From NCBI RefSeq assembly GCF_029893805.1, contig NZ_JARXYP010000002.1:2914001-2978000 (forward strand): a stretch of 64,000 nucleotides of DNA, given 5' to 3'. Within the stretch, counting starts at the first letter, position 1; every line of letters starts with the position of its first letter. The notes under the pieces were generated by a model. The model was not told the origin of the DNA. It ran no database searches and saw only the letters and a list, made by a program, of their open reading frames with translations. A program made the translations under genes and the position numbers. Source of the DNA: Streptomyces sp. SAI-135. GTDB lineage: Bacteria; Actinomycetota; Actinomycetes; Streptomycetales; Streptomycetaceae. Positions 25,432 to 34,314 of this stretch are shown one piece after another.

Positions 25432-26802
25432 ATGACGGCCTGTGCCATCGAACCCGCGGCGGCGAACGAGGAGAACGGAAGGAACGGGGAGACCGGGGGG
25501 ACCGGGGAGACCGGGGGGACCGGGGGGAATGGGGACGACGGGGAGACCTCGCGGACGGAGTACGGGGACGGGGACGAACCCGGCGTCACGCATGCGCGGA
25601 CCGACTTCACGATCACCGTCGACGGCTCCTACGCGGCCCGCCTCGCCCGGGACGGCGACTGCTGGTACCCGGAGCGCTGGACCCTGGACGGCCCCGAGCC
25701 GTACGCGGTGCCACTGCCGGGCAACCAGCCCGAGGAGCCCGGCACCGAGGTGCAGCCGATGGCCGACGGGCGGGTGCTGATCAGGCGGTTCGCGGACGGA
25801 CGGCACACCTTCTCGCTGCTCTACCCGACCGGGCCCCGCACCGGCGAGCTGCCGCTGGGCGCGGTCGAGTGCCCGGAGCCGGGGACGGTCCTGCGGCTGC
25901 TGCCGCCTGCGCCGGGCGGCGGGAAGGCGTACGCCCTCGCCGTGGGTCCGCGCTCCAGTGCCGTGTGGCTGGTGGCGGGCGGCGCCTTCGGGCCGGAGCA
26001 CCTCGCGCAGGTCCCGGGGCGCTGCTCGGGCGGGGTATGGCTGGACCGGGCCGGGCGGATGCTGGCGCTGGACCGGGAGACGGGCGGGCGGACCAAGGCG
26101 GTCGTGGTCGATCTGGGGCGGGGCGGGGAGGTGTCGCCGCTGTTGCAGATCGCCGACGACAGCGACGACCGGCTGCTGCTGGCCGACCCGGACAGCGGGC
26201 TGCTGCTGATCTCCTCGGACGCGCCGTCGCCGGGGCGGGCACGGCTGGGCTGGGGGGTCCTTGGCAGCACGCTGCCGGTGCGCTTCCCGGAATGCCTGCG
26301 GGTGCCGGACTGTTCGGTGACTCCGTTCGCGATCCAGCCGGGGCAGGTGCTGGTGCCGGAGAGCTGCGGGGTGGCGCTGCGCGTCGACGGCCCGACGGGC
26401 AGCTGGGTGGGCGTGTGGCGGCCCGCCGCCCGGCAGGTCCAGCACCTTCCGGCGCCGGAGGGGTGGCAGGCGGGCGCCGGGCTGTGGACCGAGGACGGGG
26501 AGCTGCTCCTGCCGTACGCCACGGCACAGACTCCGTGCGGGGTGGCGCGGTGGGCGGCGGGCGCCGGGGACGGGGCCCGCACCGGGGAGGCGGAGGATCC
26601 CCGCGGAACGGGGGACACGGGGACGGGGGACACGGGGACGGGGGAAGCGGGGGGCACGGGGGCGGGGGGCGCGGGCCCGGAGGGCCCGGAAGGGGCCGGC
26701 GGCACGGTCGCGCGGACGCCTGAACCGGACCCTCCGGAGCCTGTCGTGGCACGTCCTGTGCCGTTGCAGCAAGCCCCGTTGGGCAATCTTGTAACGAAGT
26801 AG
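25432..26802 (+). CDS. Conserved hypothetical protein, beta-propeller-like
   Basis: 456 residues, no family I can name. After a Gly/Glu/Thr-rich low-complexity N-terminus (residues 14-40) it shows repeated short beta-strand blocks with Asp-rich turns (WLDRAGRMLALD, DSDDRLLLADPDSGLLLISSD), suggesting a WD40-like propeller. A Gly/Thr/Glu-rich stretch near 385-430 comes from G-rich DNA repeats. No signal peptide or membrane segment. ATG at 25432 preceded by GGAGGTGA. Divergent from the Nif3 gene; conserved among streptomycetes at this position to my knowledge. Confidence 0.75.
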   Translation: MTACAIEPAAANEENGRNGETGGTGETGGTGGNGDDGETSRTEYGDGDEPGVTHARTDFTITVDGSYAARLARDGDCWYPERWTLDGPEPYAVPLPGNQPEEPGTEVQPMADGRVLIRRFADGRHTFSLLYPTGPRTGELPLGAVECPEPGTVLRLLPPAPGGGKAYALAVGPRSSAVWLVAGGAFGPEHLAQVPGRCSGGVWLDRAGRMLALDRETGGRTKAVVVDLGRGGEVSPLLQIADDSDDRLLLADPDSGLLLISSDAPSPGRARLGWGVLGSTLPVRFPECLRVPDCSVTPFAIQPGQVLVPESCGVALRVDGPTGSWVGVWRPAARQVQHLPAPEGWQAGAGLWTEDGELLLPYATAQTPCGVARWAAGAGDGARTGEAEDPRGTGDTGTGDTGTGEAGGTGAGGAGPEGPEGAGGTVARTPEPDPPEPVVARPVPLQQAPLGNLVTK

Positions 26803-26898
26803 TGCCGGTTGGCCCGGCCGCCTGGATCCGCCCTGTGGTGCGCCGGTTAAACTCCCCCCGCTGTAAGAAAGATCATGTTGACGGGGTGAATCACTTCC

Positions 26899-27051
26899 AT
26901 GAGCGACGCCAGCACGAACCAGTCGACTGCCGACGTCCAGGAGTCCACGGGCCACGGTAAGCACCGGGGTCCGGTCTCGGTCCAGGACAGCGAGACGGCA
27001 CCGCGTGGCCGTCACCGCAAGTCGGTCGAGCAGACCGAGGCCGCGGCCTGA
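26899..27051 (+). CDS. Small conserved hypothetical protein (50 aa)
   Basis: 50 residues, beginning MSDASTNQSTADVQ and ending SVEQTEAAA. Hydrophilic, no Cys, with a basic patch RGRHRK near residue 38; no domain recognised. It has an ATG start, strong third-position GC bias, and an exceptionally strong palindromic terminator directly after the stop, all of which argue that it is expressed. Confidence 0.6.
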   Translation: MSDASTNQSTADVQESTGHGKHRGPVSVQDSETAPRGRHRKSVEQTEAAA

Positions 27052-27068
27052 GGGCAGACGGCGACACA

Positions 27069-27109
27069 CGGCCCTGTCTTCCGTACGGTCCGTACGGAAG
27101 ACAGGGCCG
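27069..27109. terminator. Perfect 20-bp palindromic terminator
   Basis: Two 20-base arms (CGGCCCTGTCTTCCGTACGG and its exact complement) separated by a single T lie between the convergent 50-aa gene and the SDR gene. The symmetry makes it a bidirectional terminator. Confidence 0.8.
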
Positions 27110-27135
27110 TTGCGCATCTACTCCCGCTCTTGCGT

Positions 27136-28074
27136 CTACTCCCGCTTGAGGCCCAGTACTTCGGCCGCCGCGAAGGTCTCCCCCGCCGGCCGCCGCGCGT
27201 AGTGCGGGGTGAGCAGCGCATCCAGTTCGTCGTAGGTGAAGGTGTCCTGCTTGCTGTCGAACTTTGCCTGCACCCGCGGCCGTTCGACGACGGCGACCAT
27301 CCCTCCGTGCACGACGAGGAGCTGGCCGTTGACGCGCTCGGCGGCCGGTGAGGCCAAGTAGCCCACGAGCGGGGCGACATGCTCGGGTGCGAGGGGATCG
27401 AGCCCCGACTCGGGCTGCTGGAGGCCGGCGAAGACGTCCTCGGTCATCCGGGTGCGGGCCCGCGGGCAGATGGCGTTCGCGGTGACGCCGTACTTGGCGA
27501 GCGCGAGGGCCGTCGAGGTGGTGAGACCGACGATCCCGCCCTTGGCGGCCGCGTAGTTGGGCTGTCCCGCGGACCCGGCGAGGAACGCCTCCGAGGAGGT
27601 GTTGACGATACGGCCGTACACCGGCCCGCCCGCCGCCTTGGACCGCTCCCGCCAGTGCGCGGCTGCGAACCGGGTGGTGTTGAAGTGGCCCTTGAGGTGG
27701 ACCCGGATCACCGCGTCCCACTCGCCCTCGGTCATGGAGAACACCATGCGGTCGCGCAGGATGCCCGCGTTGTTGACGAGGATGTCGAGCCTGCCGAACT
27801 CGGCGATCGCCAACTCCGTCAATTCCCGCGCCTGTTGGTGGTCGGCTACGTCCCCGGTGTGGGCGACGGCCCGGCCGCCCGCGGCCCGGATCTCGTCGGC
27901 GACCTGCTCCGCGGGGCCCGCGGAGGCCTCGCCGGAGCCGTCCCGGCCCGGCTGCCCGTAGTCGTTGACGACGACGGCGGCACCGAGCCGGGCCAGTTCC
28001 AGCGCCTCGGCCCGGCCGAGCCCCCGGCCGGCACCGGTGACGACGGCTGACAGTCCCTCCAGTGGCAGCGACAT
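27136..28074 (-). CDS. SDR oxidoreductase, Hsd4A-like 3-hydroxyacyl-CoA dehydrogenase
   Basis: 312 residues. Classical SDR fold with NAD(P) motif TGAGRGLG near residue 14, NNAG near 105, and the catalytic Ser and YAAAKG (Tyr-Lys) near 160-170. The length and C-terminal extension (DELDALLTPHYARRP) match the dehydrogenase domain of 17-beta-HSD4/MFE-2-like enzymes, such as mycobacterial Hsd4A, which acts in steroid side-chain beta-oxidation. It is last in an operon with a zinc alcohol dehydrogenase (11 bp upstream) and a MaoC hydratase whose promoter has a KstR box. Substrate assignment is inferred from this context. Confidence 0.9.
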   Translation of the reverse strand: MSLPLEGLSAVVTGAGRGLGRAEALELARLGAAVVVNDYGQPGRDGSGEASAGPAEQVADEIRAAGGRAVAHTGDVADHQQARELTELAIAEFGRLDILVNNAGILRDRMVFSMTEGEWDAVIRVHLKGHFNTTRFAAAHWRERSKAAGGPVYGRIVNTSSEAFLAGSAGQPNYAAAKGGIVGLTTSTALALAKYGVTANAICPRARTRMTEDVFAGLQQPESGLDPLAPEHVAPLVGYLASPAAERVNGQLLVVHGGMVAVVERPRVQAKFDSKQDTFTYDELDALLTPHYARRPAGETFAAAEVLGLKRE

Positions 28075-28085
28075 CAGGGGAGTCC

Positions 28086-29162
28086 TCAGATCTCGATGCA
28101 GGTGCGGAGGGAGGTGCCCGTGCGCATCTGGTCGAGCGCCTCGTTGATCTCGCTCAGCGGCACCCGGTGGGTGATCAGGCCGTCCAGGTCGACGCGGCCC
28201 GCCCGCCACAGGGCGATCGTCCGCTCGTAGGAGCGCAGCACGTCCCCGCCGCCGTACAGGGAGGGCAGGATGCGCTTCTCGTCGAAGAACAGCTCGAACA
28301 TGTTGAGCTGGAGGTTGTCGTCCATGGCGCCCGCGCCGACGACCACGAGGGTGCCGCCGCGCCGGGTCGTCTCGTACGCCGTCCTGGCGGTCGCCGACTT
28401 GCCGACGACCTCGAAGACGTAGTCGAAGCCCTCGCCGGCCGTCACCTGCTGCTTGGCGTCGGCGAGTTCGTCCGGGGAGACGGCCCGGGTGGCGCCGAAC
28501 CGCAGGGCGGCCTCGCGGCGCGCGGCGACCGGGTCGACGGCGACGATCTCGGCGGCGCCCTTGAGGCGGGCGCCCTGGATCGCGGAGATGCCGACCCCGC
28601 CGCAGCCGATGACGGCGACCGACGAACCTGCCTCCACGTCCGCGGTGTTGAGCGCGGCCCCGAGTCCGGTGGTGACCCCGCAGCCGATCAGTGCCGCGAT
28701 GTCGAAGGGCACGTCGTCCGGTATCGGCACCGCGCAGCCCGCGTCGACGACGACCTCCTCGGCGAAGGTGCCGGTGCCCGCGAAGCCGAACACATCGCCG
28801 CCGGGGCGCCGGAAGTTGGGGGTGCCCGCGTTCATGAACCCGGCGAGGCACAGCTCGGTCTGGCCGCGCCTGCAGGCGGGACAGGCACCGCAGGCGGGCA
28901 GCCAGCACACGACGACCCGGTCGCCCGCCTTCAGGTGGCCGACGCCCTCGCCGACCTCGACGATCTCGCCCGCGCCCTCGTGTCCGGGCACGAAGGGCGC
29001 CGGCTGCGGGAGGACCCCGCCCATCGCGGACAGGTCGGAGTGGCACAGTCCGGTGGCCCTGACCCGGATCCGCACCCTGCCGGGTCCGAAGCCCACCGCC
29101 TCGACGTCGTCGAGGACTTCGAGCTTTTCCTGGCCGATCTCGTGCAGTACGGCTGCGCGCAT
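28086..29162 (-). CDS. Zinc-dependent alcohol dehydrogenase (MDR superfamily)
   Basis: 358 residues. Catalytic zinc ligands in GLCHSDLS (Cys) and GHEGAGEI (His-Glu); four structural-zinc cysteines in CGACPACRRGQTELC; coenzyme motif GCGGVGIS near residue 190. A class III/AdhD-like NAD(P)- or mycothiol/NDMA-type long-chain ADH. Similar genes sit in actinobacterial steroid regulons, where they oxidise a side-chain alcohol. Middle gene of the MaoC-ADH-SDR operon. ATG at 29162. Confidence 0.92.
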   Translation of the reverse strand: MRAAVLHEIGQEKLEVLDDVEAVGFGPGRVRIRVRATGLCHSDLSAMGGVLPQPAPFVPGHEGAGEIVEVGEGVGHLKAGDRVVVCWLPACGACPACRRGQTELCLAGFMNAGTPNFRRPGGDVFGFAGTGTFAEEVVVDAGCAVPIPDDVPFDIAALIGCGVTTGLGAALNTADVEAGSSVAVIGCGGVGISAIQGARLKGAAEIVAVDPVAARREAALRFGATRAVSPDELADAKQQVTAGEGFDYVFEVVGKSATARTAYETTRRGGTLVVVGAGAMDDNLQLNMFELFFDEKRILPSLYGGGDVLRSYERTIALWRAGRVDLDGLITHRVPLSEINEALDQMRTGTSLRTCIEI

Positions 29163-29203
29163 GGTGCGGCTCCCCTCGTACGGCGTGGTGGGTGCAGAAG
29201 TGT

Positions 29204-30079
29204 TCAGACGTGTTCGACGACGGTGTCGGCGAGGACGGGCGCGTCGTCGCGCTCCACGGCACTGACGGCGACCCGGGTGGACTCCGGCGCGTGCCACATA
29301 CGGATCCGCAGGGTCTCCCCCGGGTACACGACCCCGGCGAAGCGGGTGACGTAGGAGCGCACCCGGCTGACGTCGCCGCCGAGCAGCGTGTCGACGACCG
29401 CCTTGAGGGTCATGCCGTAGGTGCACAGCCCGTGCAGGATGGGCCGTTCGAACCCGGCGACCTTCGCGAACTCGGGGTCGGCGTGCAGCGGGTTCCAGTC
29501 GCCGGAGAGGCGGTAGAGCAGGGCCTGGTCCTCGCGGACGGGTCGCTCCACCGTCCGGTCTGGCTCGCCGGCGGGCGGTTCCAGGCGTGCGGAGGGGCCG
29601 CGGTCGCCGCCCCAGCCGCCCTCCCCCCGTACGAAGATCTGGGCGTCGTTGGTCCACAACGGGCCCTCGGGGTCGGCGACTTCGGTCCGCAGGACCAGGA
29701 CGGCCGCCTTGCCCTTGTCGTACACGGCGGCGATGCGGTGGACGGCGGTGGCGGTGCCCTGGACGGGGAGCGGGCGGTGGACGACCAGCGACTGGCCGCC
29801 GTGCAGGACCTTGGCGAGGTCGACCTCGACGCCGGGCATGGACAGACCGCTGATCACTCCCGGCGATCCCGAGCCCGCCACGGTAGCGAAGCTCGGCAGC
29901 ACGTGCAGCCGGGACTCGAGGGTGTAGCGCAGTTCGTCGGGGTCGGTGGCGGGGTTCGGTGTGTCGGGACGCGAGCCCGCCCCGATGCCCAGGTGGTAGA
30001 GCTGGACGTCCTTGGAGTTCCAGGAGATCTCACCGGTCCGGGGTTCGGCGGCGAGGGCCTTGGCTGCGTCGATGGGCAT
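29204..30079 (-). CDS. MaoC-type enoyl-CoA hydratase 2 (Hsd4B-like)
   Basis: 291 residues, a double hotdog. The N-terminal half opens with ISWNSKDVQLYHLGIGAG, typical of hydratase-2 domains of MFE-2; the C-terminal half carries the catalytic hydratase motif (DWNPLHADPEFAKVAGF, then PILHGLCTYGM). It adds water to a trans-2-enoyl-CoA. Mycobacterial Hsd4B (Rv3538) has the same layout and lies in the KstR regulon. ATG at 30079 with CAGGAG upstream; first gene of the operon, 87 bp from a perfect KstR box. With the SDR it would give the two steps between enoyl-CoA and 3-ketoacyl-CoA. Confidence 0.92.
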   Translation of the reverse strand: MPIDAAKALAAEPRTGEISWNSKDVQLYHLGIGAGSRPDTPNPATDPDELRYTLESRLHVLPSFATVAGSGSPGVISGLSMPGVEVDLAKVLHGGQSLVVHRPLPVQGTATAVHRIAAVYDKGKAAVLVLRTEVADPEGPLWTNDAQIFVRGEGGWGGDRGPSARLEPPAGEPDRTVERPVREDQALLYRLSGDWNPLHADPEFAKVAGFERPILHGLCTYGMTLKAVVDTLLGGDVSRVRSYVTRFAGVVYPGETLRIRMWHAPESTRVAVSAVERDDAPVLADTVVEHV

Positions 30080-30161
30080 ACGGCTCCTGACAGGGGCTCG
30101 GTCAAGACCTCGGTACGGCCGTCCGCACCGTCGGCCGCACCGAGGTCGTCGCGGGCCGATC

Positions 30162-30175
30162 TAGAACGCGTTCCA
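30162..30175. promoter_or_regulatory. KstR box upstream of the MaoC-ADH-SDR operon
   Basis: TAGAACGCGTTCCA matches the KstR consensus TNNAACNNGTTNNA at every defined base. It lies in the 334-bp divergent gap (30080-30413) between the MaoC gene and a histidine kinase gene. Apart from this box and the kinase ribosome site I see nothing else in the gap. Confidence 0.75.
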
Positions 30176-30413
30176 GTCCGGCGCCCTCTGTATAGCCGAG
30201 CCCGACGCAGTTGTGAAGGCTCCTGACGGTGTGTCAGGTAGACCGGCCTACGAGGCCCGTCCGGGCACCCGTGACATTTGTCCTGCCGGATTCCGTACAG
30301 GCGTATCTGCCGGGCGGGCGGGGCGGATTCGTAGCGTCATGGGCATGAGTCGCTTCGTACGCTGTCCTGTCGCGCCGGCGGTACGCCGGGACCCTCTGGG
30401 CGGAGGAACGGTC

Positions 30414-31808
30414 ATGTCGTGGTCGCGCAAGCTGTCGTGCCGCGTGGACGAGGTCCGCGAAGGGGTCCGCGTGGCGCGCGAGCACCGGCGGTACCACCAG
30501 GAGGACGAGCAGTGCCTCAAGGCCGAGTACCGGGCGGCGCAGCGGGCCGGGGAGGTCCACACCCACGCGGGCCTGGGCAGCGGGTTCGGTCTGCTGCCGT
30601 GGCTGCTGCTGGGGATGGGCGCCTTCTCCAACCTCTTCCAGGGCGAGACCTCCGACCCCTGGATCGGCGGCCTCGGACTGCTCACCTTCAACTCGCTCTA
30701 CATCTACGTCGCCTTCCGCGCCTTCCGCAAGGAGACCAGGGAAGCCCTCTCCACGCGGGTCGCGCTGGTGCTGCTCGGCCTGGTGACCTGCGGTCTTGCG
30801 TTGGGGTACGGCGGCAACTGGCTGCTGTTCCTCCCGCTGTTCGGGCTCGCGACGGGCGCGGTGGTGCGGCTGCCGCACCTGCGGTGGGTGGGGGCGGTCG
30901 TGACCGTGGTCGCGGGCGCGGCCGCCGTCTTCCGTGACGGCTGGGGCGGACTCGACACGGCGTACGCCACCTGGATCTCCATCATGGTGACGGCCGCGAT
31001 CATGTCCCTCTCCGAGGCGGTACGGCAGTTGCGGGAGGCCCGCGAGGAACTGGCCCGGCGCGCGGTCGAGGAGGAGCGGCTGCGGTTCTCCCGCGATCTG
31101 CACGATCTGCTCGGGCACACGCTGTCGGTGATCGTGGTGAAGTCGGAGGCGGCCCGGCGTCTCGCCCCCCGCGACCTGGACGCCGCGCTGCTCCAGGTCG
31201 GTGACATCGAGTCGGTCGGCCGCCAGGCGCTCACCGAGATCCGCGAGGCGGTGACCGGCTACCGGGAGGGCAGCCTCGGCACGGACCTCGACGGCGCCGT
31301 CTCGGCCCTGCGCGCCGCGGGCATCGAGCCGGCCGTCCACCGCTCCGGCCCCCCGCTCACCGCCCGCACCGAGGCCCTGCTGGGCTGGGTGGTCCGCGAG
31401 GCGGTGACCAACGTGGTCCGGCACAGCGGGGCGCGGAACTGCGCGATCTCCGTGCAGGGTTCGGCGGAAAGGGTCCGGCTGTGTGTCCGGGACGACGGCC
31501 GGGGAACGGCTCCGTGGGCGCCCCTTCCCCTGGCCGACGGCACGGAACCGCCTGCGACGCCGCACACTCCGCGCCTCGGCGACACGGAACCGACTCCAGC
31601 CCCGCACCCTCCACGCCTCGGCGGCACCGGCCTCATCGGCCTCACGGAGCGACTGGCCGCGGCCGGCGGGAGCCTGGAGGCGGGGCCGGGGGCAGGGGGC
31701 GGGTTCGTGGTGCGGGCGGAGCTGCCGACGGAGTCGGGGGAGCTGGTGCGGGTCGACGGGCCGACGCGGCCGGCGGACGGGCCCCGGACCGGCGGGACGG
31801 ACCGATGA
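30414..31808 (+). CDS. Membrane sensor histidine kinase (HisKA_3)
   Basis: 464 residues. Five or six hydrophobic segments between residues 60 and 200 form a membrane sensor; a short coiled coil follows, then the dimerisation/phosphoacceptor region SRDLHDLLGHTLSVIVVK with the H box, and an ATPase domain with REAVTNVVRHSGA (N box), DDGRG (G1) and GLIGLTERLAAAGG (G2). A Pro-rich insert lies between G1 and G2. ATG at 30414 with GGAGGAA upstream. The partner regulator follows 454 bp downstream. Odd: the DNA encoding the C-terminal tail is repeated twice, degenerately, after the stop codon. Confidence 0.92.
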   Translation: MSWSRKLSCRVDEVREGVRVAREHRRYHQEDEQCLKAEYRAAQRAGEVHTHAGLGSGFGLLPWLLLGMGAFSNLFQGETSDPWIGGLGLLTFNSLYIYVAFRAFRKETREALSTRVALVLLGLVTCGLALGYGGNWLLFLPLFGLATGAVVRLPHLRWVGAVVTVVAGAAAVFRDGWGGLDTAYATWISIMVTAAIMSLSEAVRQLREAREELARRAVEEERLRFSRDLHDLLGHTLSVIVVKSEAARRLAPRDLDAALLQVGDIESVGRQALTEIREAVTGYREGSLGTDLDGAVSALRAAGIEPAVHRSGPPLTARTEALLGWVVREAVTNVVRHSGARNCAISVQGSAERVRLCVRDDGRGTAPWAPLPLADGTEPPATPHTPRLGDTEPTPAPHPPRLGGTGLIGLTERLAAAGGSLEAGPGAGGGFVVRAELPTESGELVRVDGPTRPADGPRTGGTDR

Positions 31809-32130
31809 CGGCCGTCCCACGGGGCCGGCTGGTGGCGGGGCCAGGCCGGGGCCACGGTGCGGATCCGGTGCACGCCGAGTTGCCGACCGACTCGGCACAA
31901 CGGACGCGGGCCAACGAGCCGGCCCCGGACCGACAGGACCGGCCAATGACGGCCACCGCACGCGACCGACCCCTGACGCAGACCAGGCCACGGCCACGGC
32001 GCGAATCCGGCCTGCACGCCGAGTCGCCGACCGCATCGGCACAACAGGCACGGACCAACGAGCCGATCCCGGACCGGCGGGACGGCACGATGACTGCCGC
32101 CCGAGAGGCCGTAAGGACTTTGCACCTCCT
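31700..32130 (+). repeat. Degenerate ~140-150 bp tandem repeats of the kinase 3' end
   Basis: The end of the kinase gene (from about 31710, encoding AELPTESGEL) recurs at about 31868 (HAELPTDSAQ) and 32012 (HAESPTASAQ), each followed by an ANEPAP/TNEPIP-type stretch, a PDRQDR-like stretch and an ATGAC. The two downstream copies are about 80 percent alike by eye and are read in another frame. A frame from ATG 31805 to 32266 overlaps the kinase stop by ATGA but I do not think it is a real gene. The 454-bp gap between kinase and regulator (31809-32262) is almost entirely this repeat. Confidence 0.65.
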
Positions 32131-32262
32131 GTGGATCGAGCATGTCCGCACAACAGAAGCTCACCCCCGTCCCCCGGCACCCCACTTCCGGCGCCGTCCT
32201 CGCGCGGCAGCCCAGCAACAGCGCACCCCCGCCCCCACCGCCCCGCGACCTACTCTGGGGCC

Positions 32263-32904
32263 GTGAACGAGATGCCCCGGGACCACCGGGCCGCCAAGTC
32301 CATCCGTGTGCTGCTCGCCGAGGATCAGGGCATGATGCGGGGGGCGCTCGCGCTGTTGCTGGGGATGGAGCCGGACATCCAGGTCGTGGCGCAGGTCGGC
32401 GCGGGGGACGCGATCGTGGACGCGGCCCTCACGCACCGGCCCGACGTGGCGCTGCTCGACATCGAGCTGCCGGGGATGAGCGGTCTGGACGCCGCCGCCG
32501 AGCTGCGCGACCAGGCGCCGGACTGCCGGGTGTTGATCCTGACCACCTTCGGACGACCTGGTTACCTGCGCCGGGCGATGGAGGCCGGTGCCGCCGGTTT
32601 CCTCGTCAAGGACGGTCCCGTCGAGGAGCTGGCCGCCTCGATCCGGCGGGTGCTGACCGGCGAGACCGTGATCGACCCCGCCCTCGCCGCGGCCGCCCTC
32701 AGCGCCGGCCCGAACCCCCTCACCGCCCGTGAGTGCGATGTCCTCAGGGCCTCCACGGACGGCGCGACGGTGGCCGACATCGCCGAAAGGCTCCACCTGT
32801 CGGAGTCCACGGTCCGCAACTACCTCTCCTCCGCCATCGGCAAGACCGGCACCCGCAACCGGATGGAGGCGGTGAGGGCGGCCCGGCAGCAGGGGTGGCT
32901 GTGA
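32263..32904 (+). CDS. NarL/FixJ-family response regulator
   Basis: 213 residues. Receiver domain with acidic pocket LLAEDQ, phosphoacceptor Asp in ALLDIELPGMSG, Thr in ILTTFG and Lys in LVKDG; C-terminal LuxR-type HTH (LTARECDVLRASTDGATVADIAERL). DesR/LiaR-like partner of the upstream membrane kinase. GTG at 32263, or ATG at 32272. The repeat-filled 454-bp gap suggests the two are either cotranscribed with a long spacer or separately transcribed. Confidence 0.92.
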   Translation: MNEMPRDHRAAKSIRVLLAEDQGMMRGALALLLGMEPDIQVVAQVGAGDAIVDAALTHRPDVALLDIELPGMSGLDAAAELRDQAPDCRVLILTTFGRPGYLRRAMEAGAAGFLVKDGPVEELAASIRRVLTGETVIDPALAAAALSAGPNPLTARECDVLRASTDGATVADIAERLHLSESTVRNYLSSAIGKTGTRNRMEAVRAARQQGWL

Positions 32905-32917
32905 GCCCGGCCCTGCC

Positions 32918-33727
32918 CTACTCGACCACCTCCGCCGTCCTGTACTGCGTCCCCTTCGGCGCCAGGCACACGAACCAGTCGTAGGGAGAGCCCTCCGCCG
33001 GACGGATCGCCGCGATGTCGGGGCCGGTGCCGGAGCGGGCCCGCTCCAGCACGGTCTTCGTCCCGTCGGTCCAGCCGCACTCGACGCGCTGGGCGGTCTT
33101 GGCGACGTAGCCGATGACGAGACGGACGTCCTTCGTGTCGCCCGCTTCGAGGGGGAGGGAGCCGGACATGAGGTCCGTGCCGGTCAGGGTGTCCGACTTG
33201 GGGACCGTGTTCTCCATGACCTTCCTCGTCACGCCGCCGTAGTCGAGGTGCACGAAGTACGCGATCCTGCCCACCAGGTCGGCGGCCTCGCGGACGTCGG
33301 GCGGGTCCTCGTCGTGCGCCCGCATGGCGTTCAGGGTGGCGCGGGCCTCCGCGGTGTCGACCGGCGCCTGCCACGAGTCGAGGGTGACCCGCCACTCCTT
33401 GCCGTTCTCCCTTCCCGCGGCCAGCGTGATCCGGTTGGCGGGCTCGAACACCCGGGGCGTCCCGGTGGCCGTTGGCCGGGTGGCCACCGCTCCCCCGCCG
33501 CCCCCGCCCGGCAGCCCGGCCACCGCGAGCGTCGCCGAGGAGCCCGCGAGGACCAGTGCCGTGGCGGCGGCCACCGCCCAGCGACGGGCCCGGCGCCTGC
33601 GGCCACCGCGGAGCACCGCGTCGTAGGGGGCTATGCCGATCTCGACCTCGTCGGCGGCGTCGGCCAGCAGGAGGGCGATGTCGCTGTCGTTCATGTCGTG
33701 GCTCTTCTCCCGGTCCGCGCTCATCAC
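32918..33727 (-). CDS. Membrane-anchored hypothetical, partner of SigE-type sigma factor
   Basis: 269 residues. A 45-residue cytoplasmic N-terminus, an Arg-rich stop signal (GGRRRRARRW), one hydrophobic segment (AVAAATALVLAGSSATLAVA) and a large extracytoplasmic region with Cys pairs. It overlaps the sigma factor gene by ATGA, the usual position of an anti-sigma factor, but no ZAS zinc motif (HxxxCxxC) is visible. Inferred to be a sensor or anti-sigma protein; otherwise unknown. Confidence 0.75.
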   Translation of the reverse strand: MMSADREKSHDMNDSDIALLLADAADEVEIGIAPYDAVLRGGRRRRARRWAVAAATALVLAGSSATLAVAGLPGGGGGGAVATRPTATGTPRVFEPANRITLAAGRENGKEWRVTLDSWQAPVDTAEARATLNAMRAHDEDPPDVREAADLVGRIAYFVHLDYGGVTRKVMENTVPKSDTLTGTDLMSGSLPLEAGDTKDVRLVIGYVAKTAQRVECGWTDGTKTVLERARSGTGPDIAAIRPAEGSPYDWFVCLAPKGTQYRTAEVVE

Positions 33728-34263
33728 TTCCGCCCTCCCTGGGTCACCATGTCGGCCAGTCCGGGTATGGCGCGGAGTTTCGCGATCCCCTTGGCCGCGT
33801 TGCTCTTCACCGAGCCGACCGAGCAGCCCATCGCCTCGGCCGTCTGGGTCTCGGTGAGGTCCTCCCAGTACCGCAGGACCACCGCCTCCCGCTGCCGCGG
33901 CGGCAGTTGGGCCAGCGCTGTCAGCAGGGCGCTGCGGTCGTCGGCCTGGGCGATGCGGTCACCGGTGTCGGCGATCTCGCGCACCAGGCCCGAGTCGTCC
34001 CCCCGCGCCAGGAACTCCCTGAGCTTTTTGCGGTGCCTGCGCGCGTGGGCGTTGATCATCACGCGCCGTACGTACGCCTCCGGATCGTCCGCCGAGCCGA
34101 CCCTGCGCCAGGCCACGTAGGACCGTTCGAGGGTCGACTGGACCAGGTCCTCCGCGGCGTGCTGCTCCCCCGTGAGGAGAAATGCCGTCCGCATCAGCCG
34201 CGGCCAGCGGCCGATGACAAAGCTCTGGAACTCCTCGTCCCGAGCCTGTTTCCGATCCCCCAT
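33724..34263 (-). CDS. SigE-family (group IV) RNA polymerase sigma factor
   Basis: 179 residues. Sigma region 2 (FLLTGEQHAAEDLVQSTLER) near 25-60 and region 4 (LPPRQREAVVLRYWEDLTE, then MGCSVGSVKSNAAKGIAKLR) near 115-165. This is the actinobacterial SigE-type ECF group often coupled to a one-pass membrane protein. ATG at 34263, with a full AGGAGG six bases before it; a GTG at 34269 falls within that site. Directs transcription of an unknown stress regulon. Confidence 0.95.
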   Translation of the reverse strand: MGDRKQARDEEFQSFVIGRWPRLMRTAFLLTGEQHAAEDLVQSTLERSYVAWRRVGSADDPEAYVRRVMINAHARRHRKKLREFLARGDDSGLVREIADTGDRIAQADDRSALLTALAQLPPRQREAVVLRYWEDLTETQTAEAMGCSVGSVKSNAAKGIAKLRAIPGLADMVTQGGRK

Positions 34264-34314
34264 GGGCACCTCCTAGATGTCTGAAGGAGTCCATGGGCGG
34301 CCCGGACCGTTGCC

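Noticed and set aside
31805..32266. A possible gene overlapping the histidine kinase stop
   Set aside because: The sequence is made of degenerate repeats of the kinase tail and has no domain or plausible composition.
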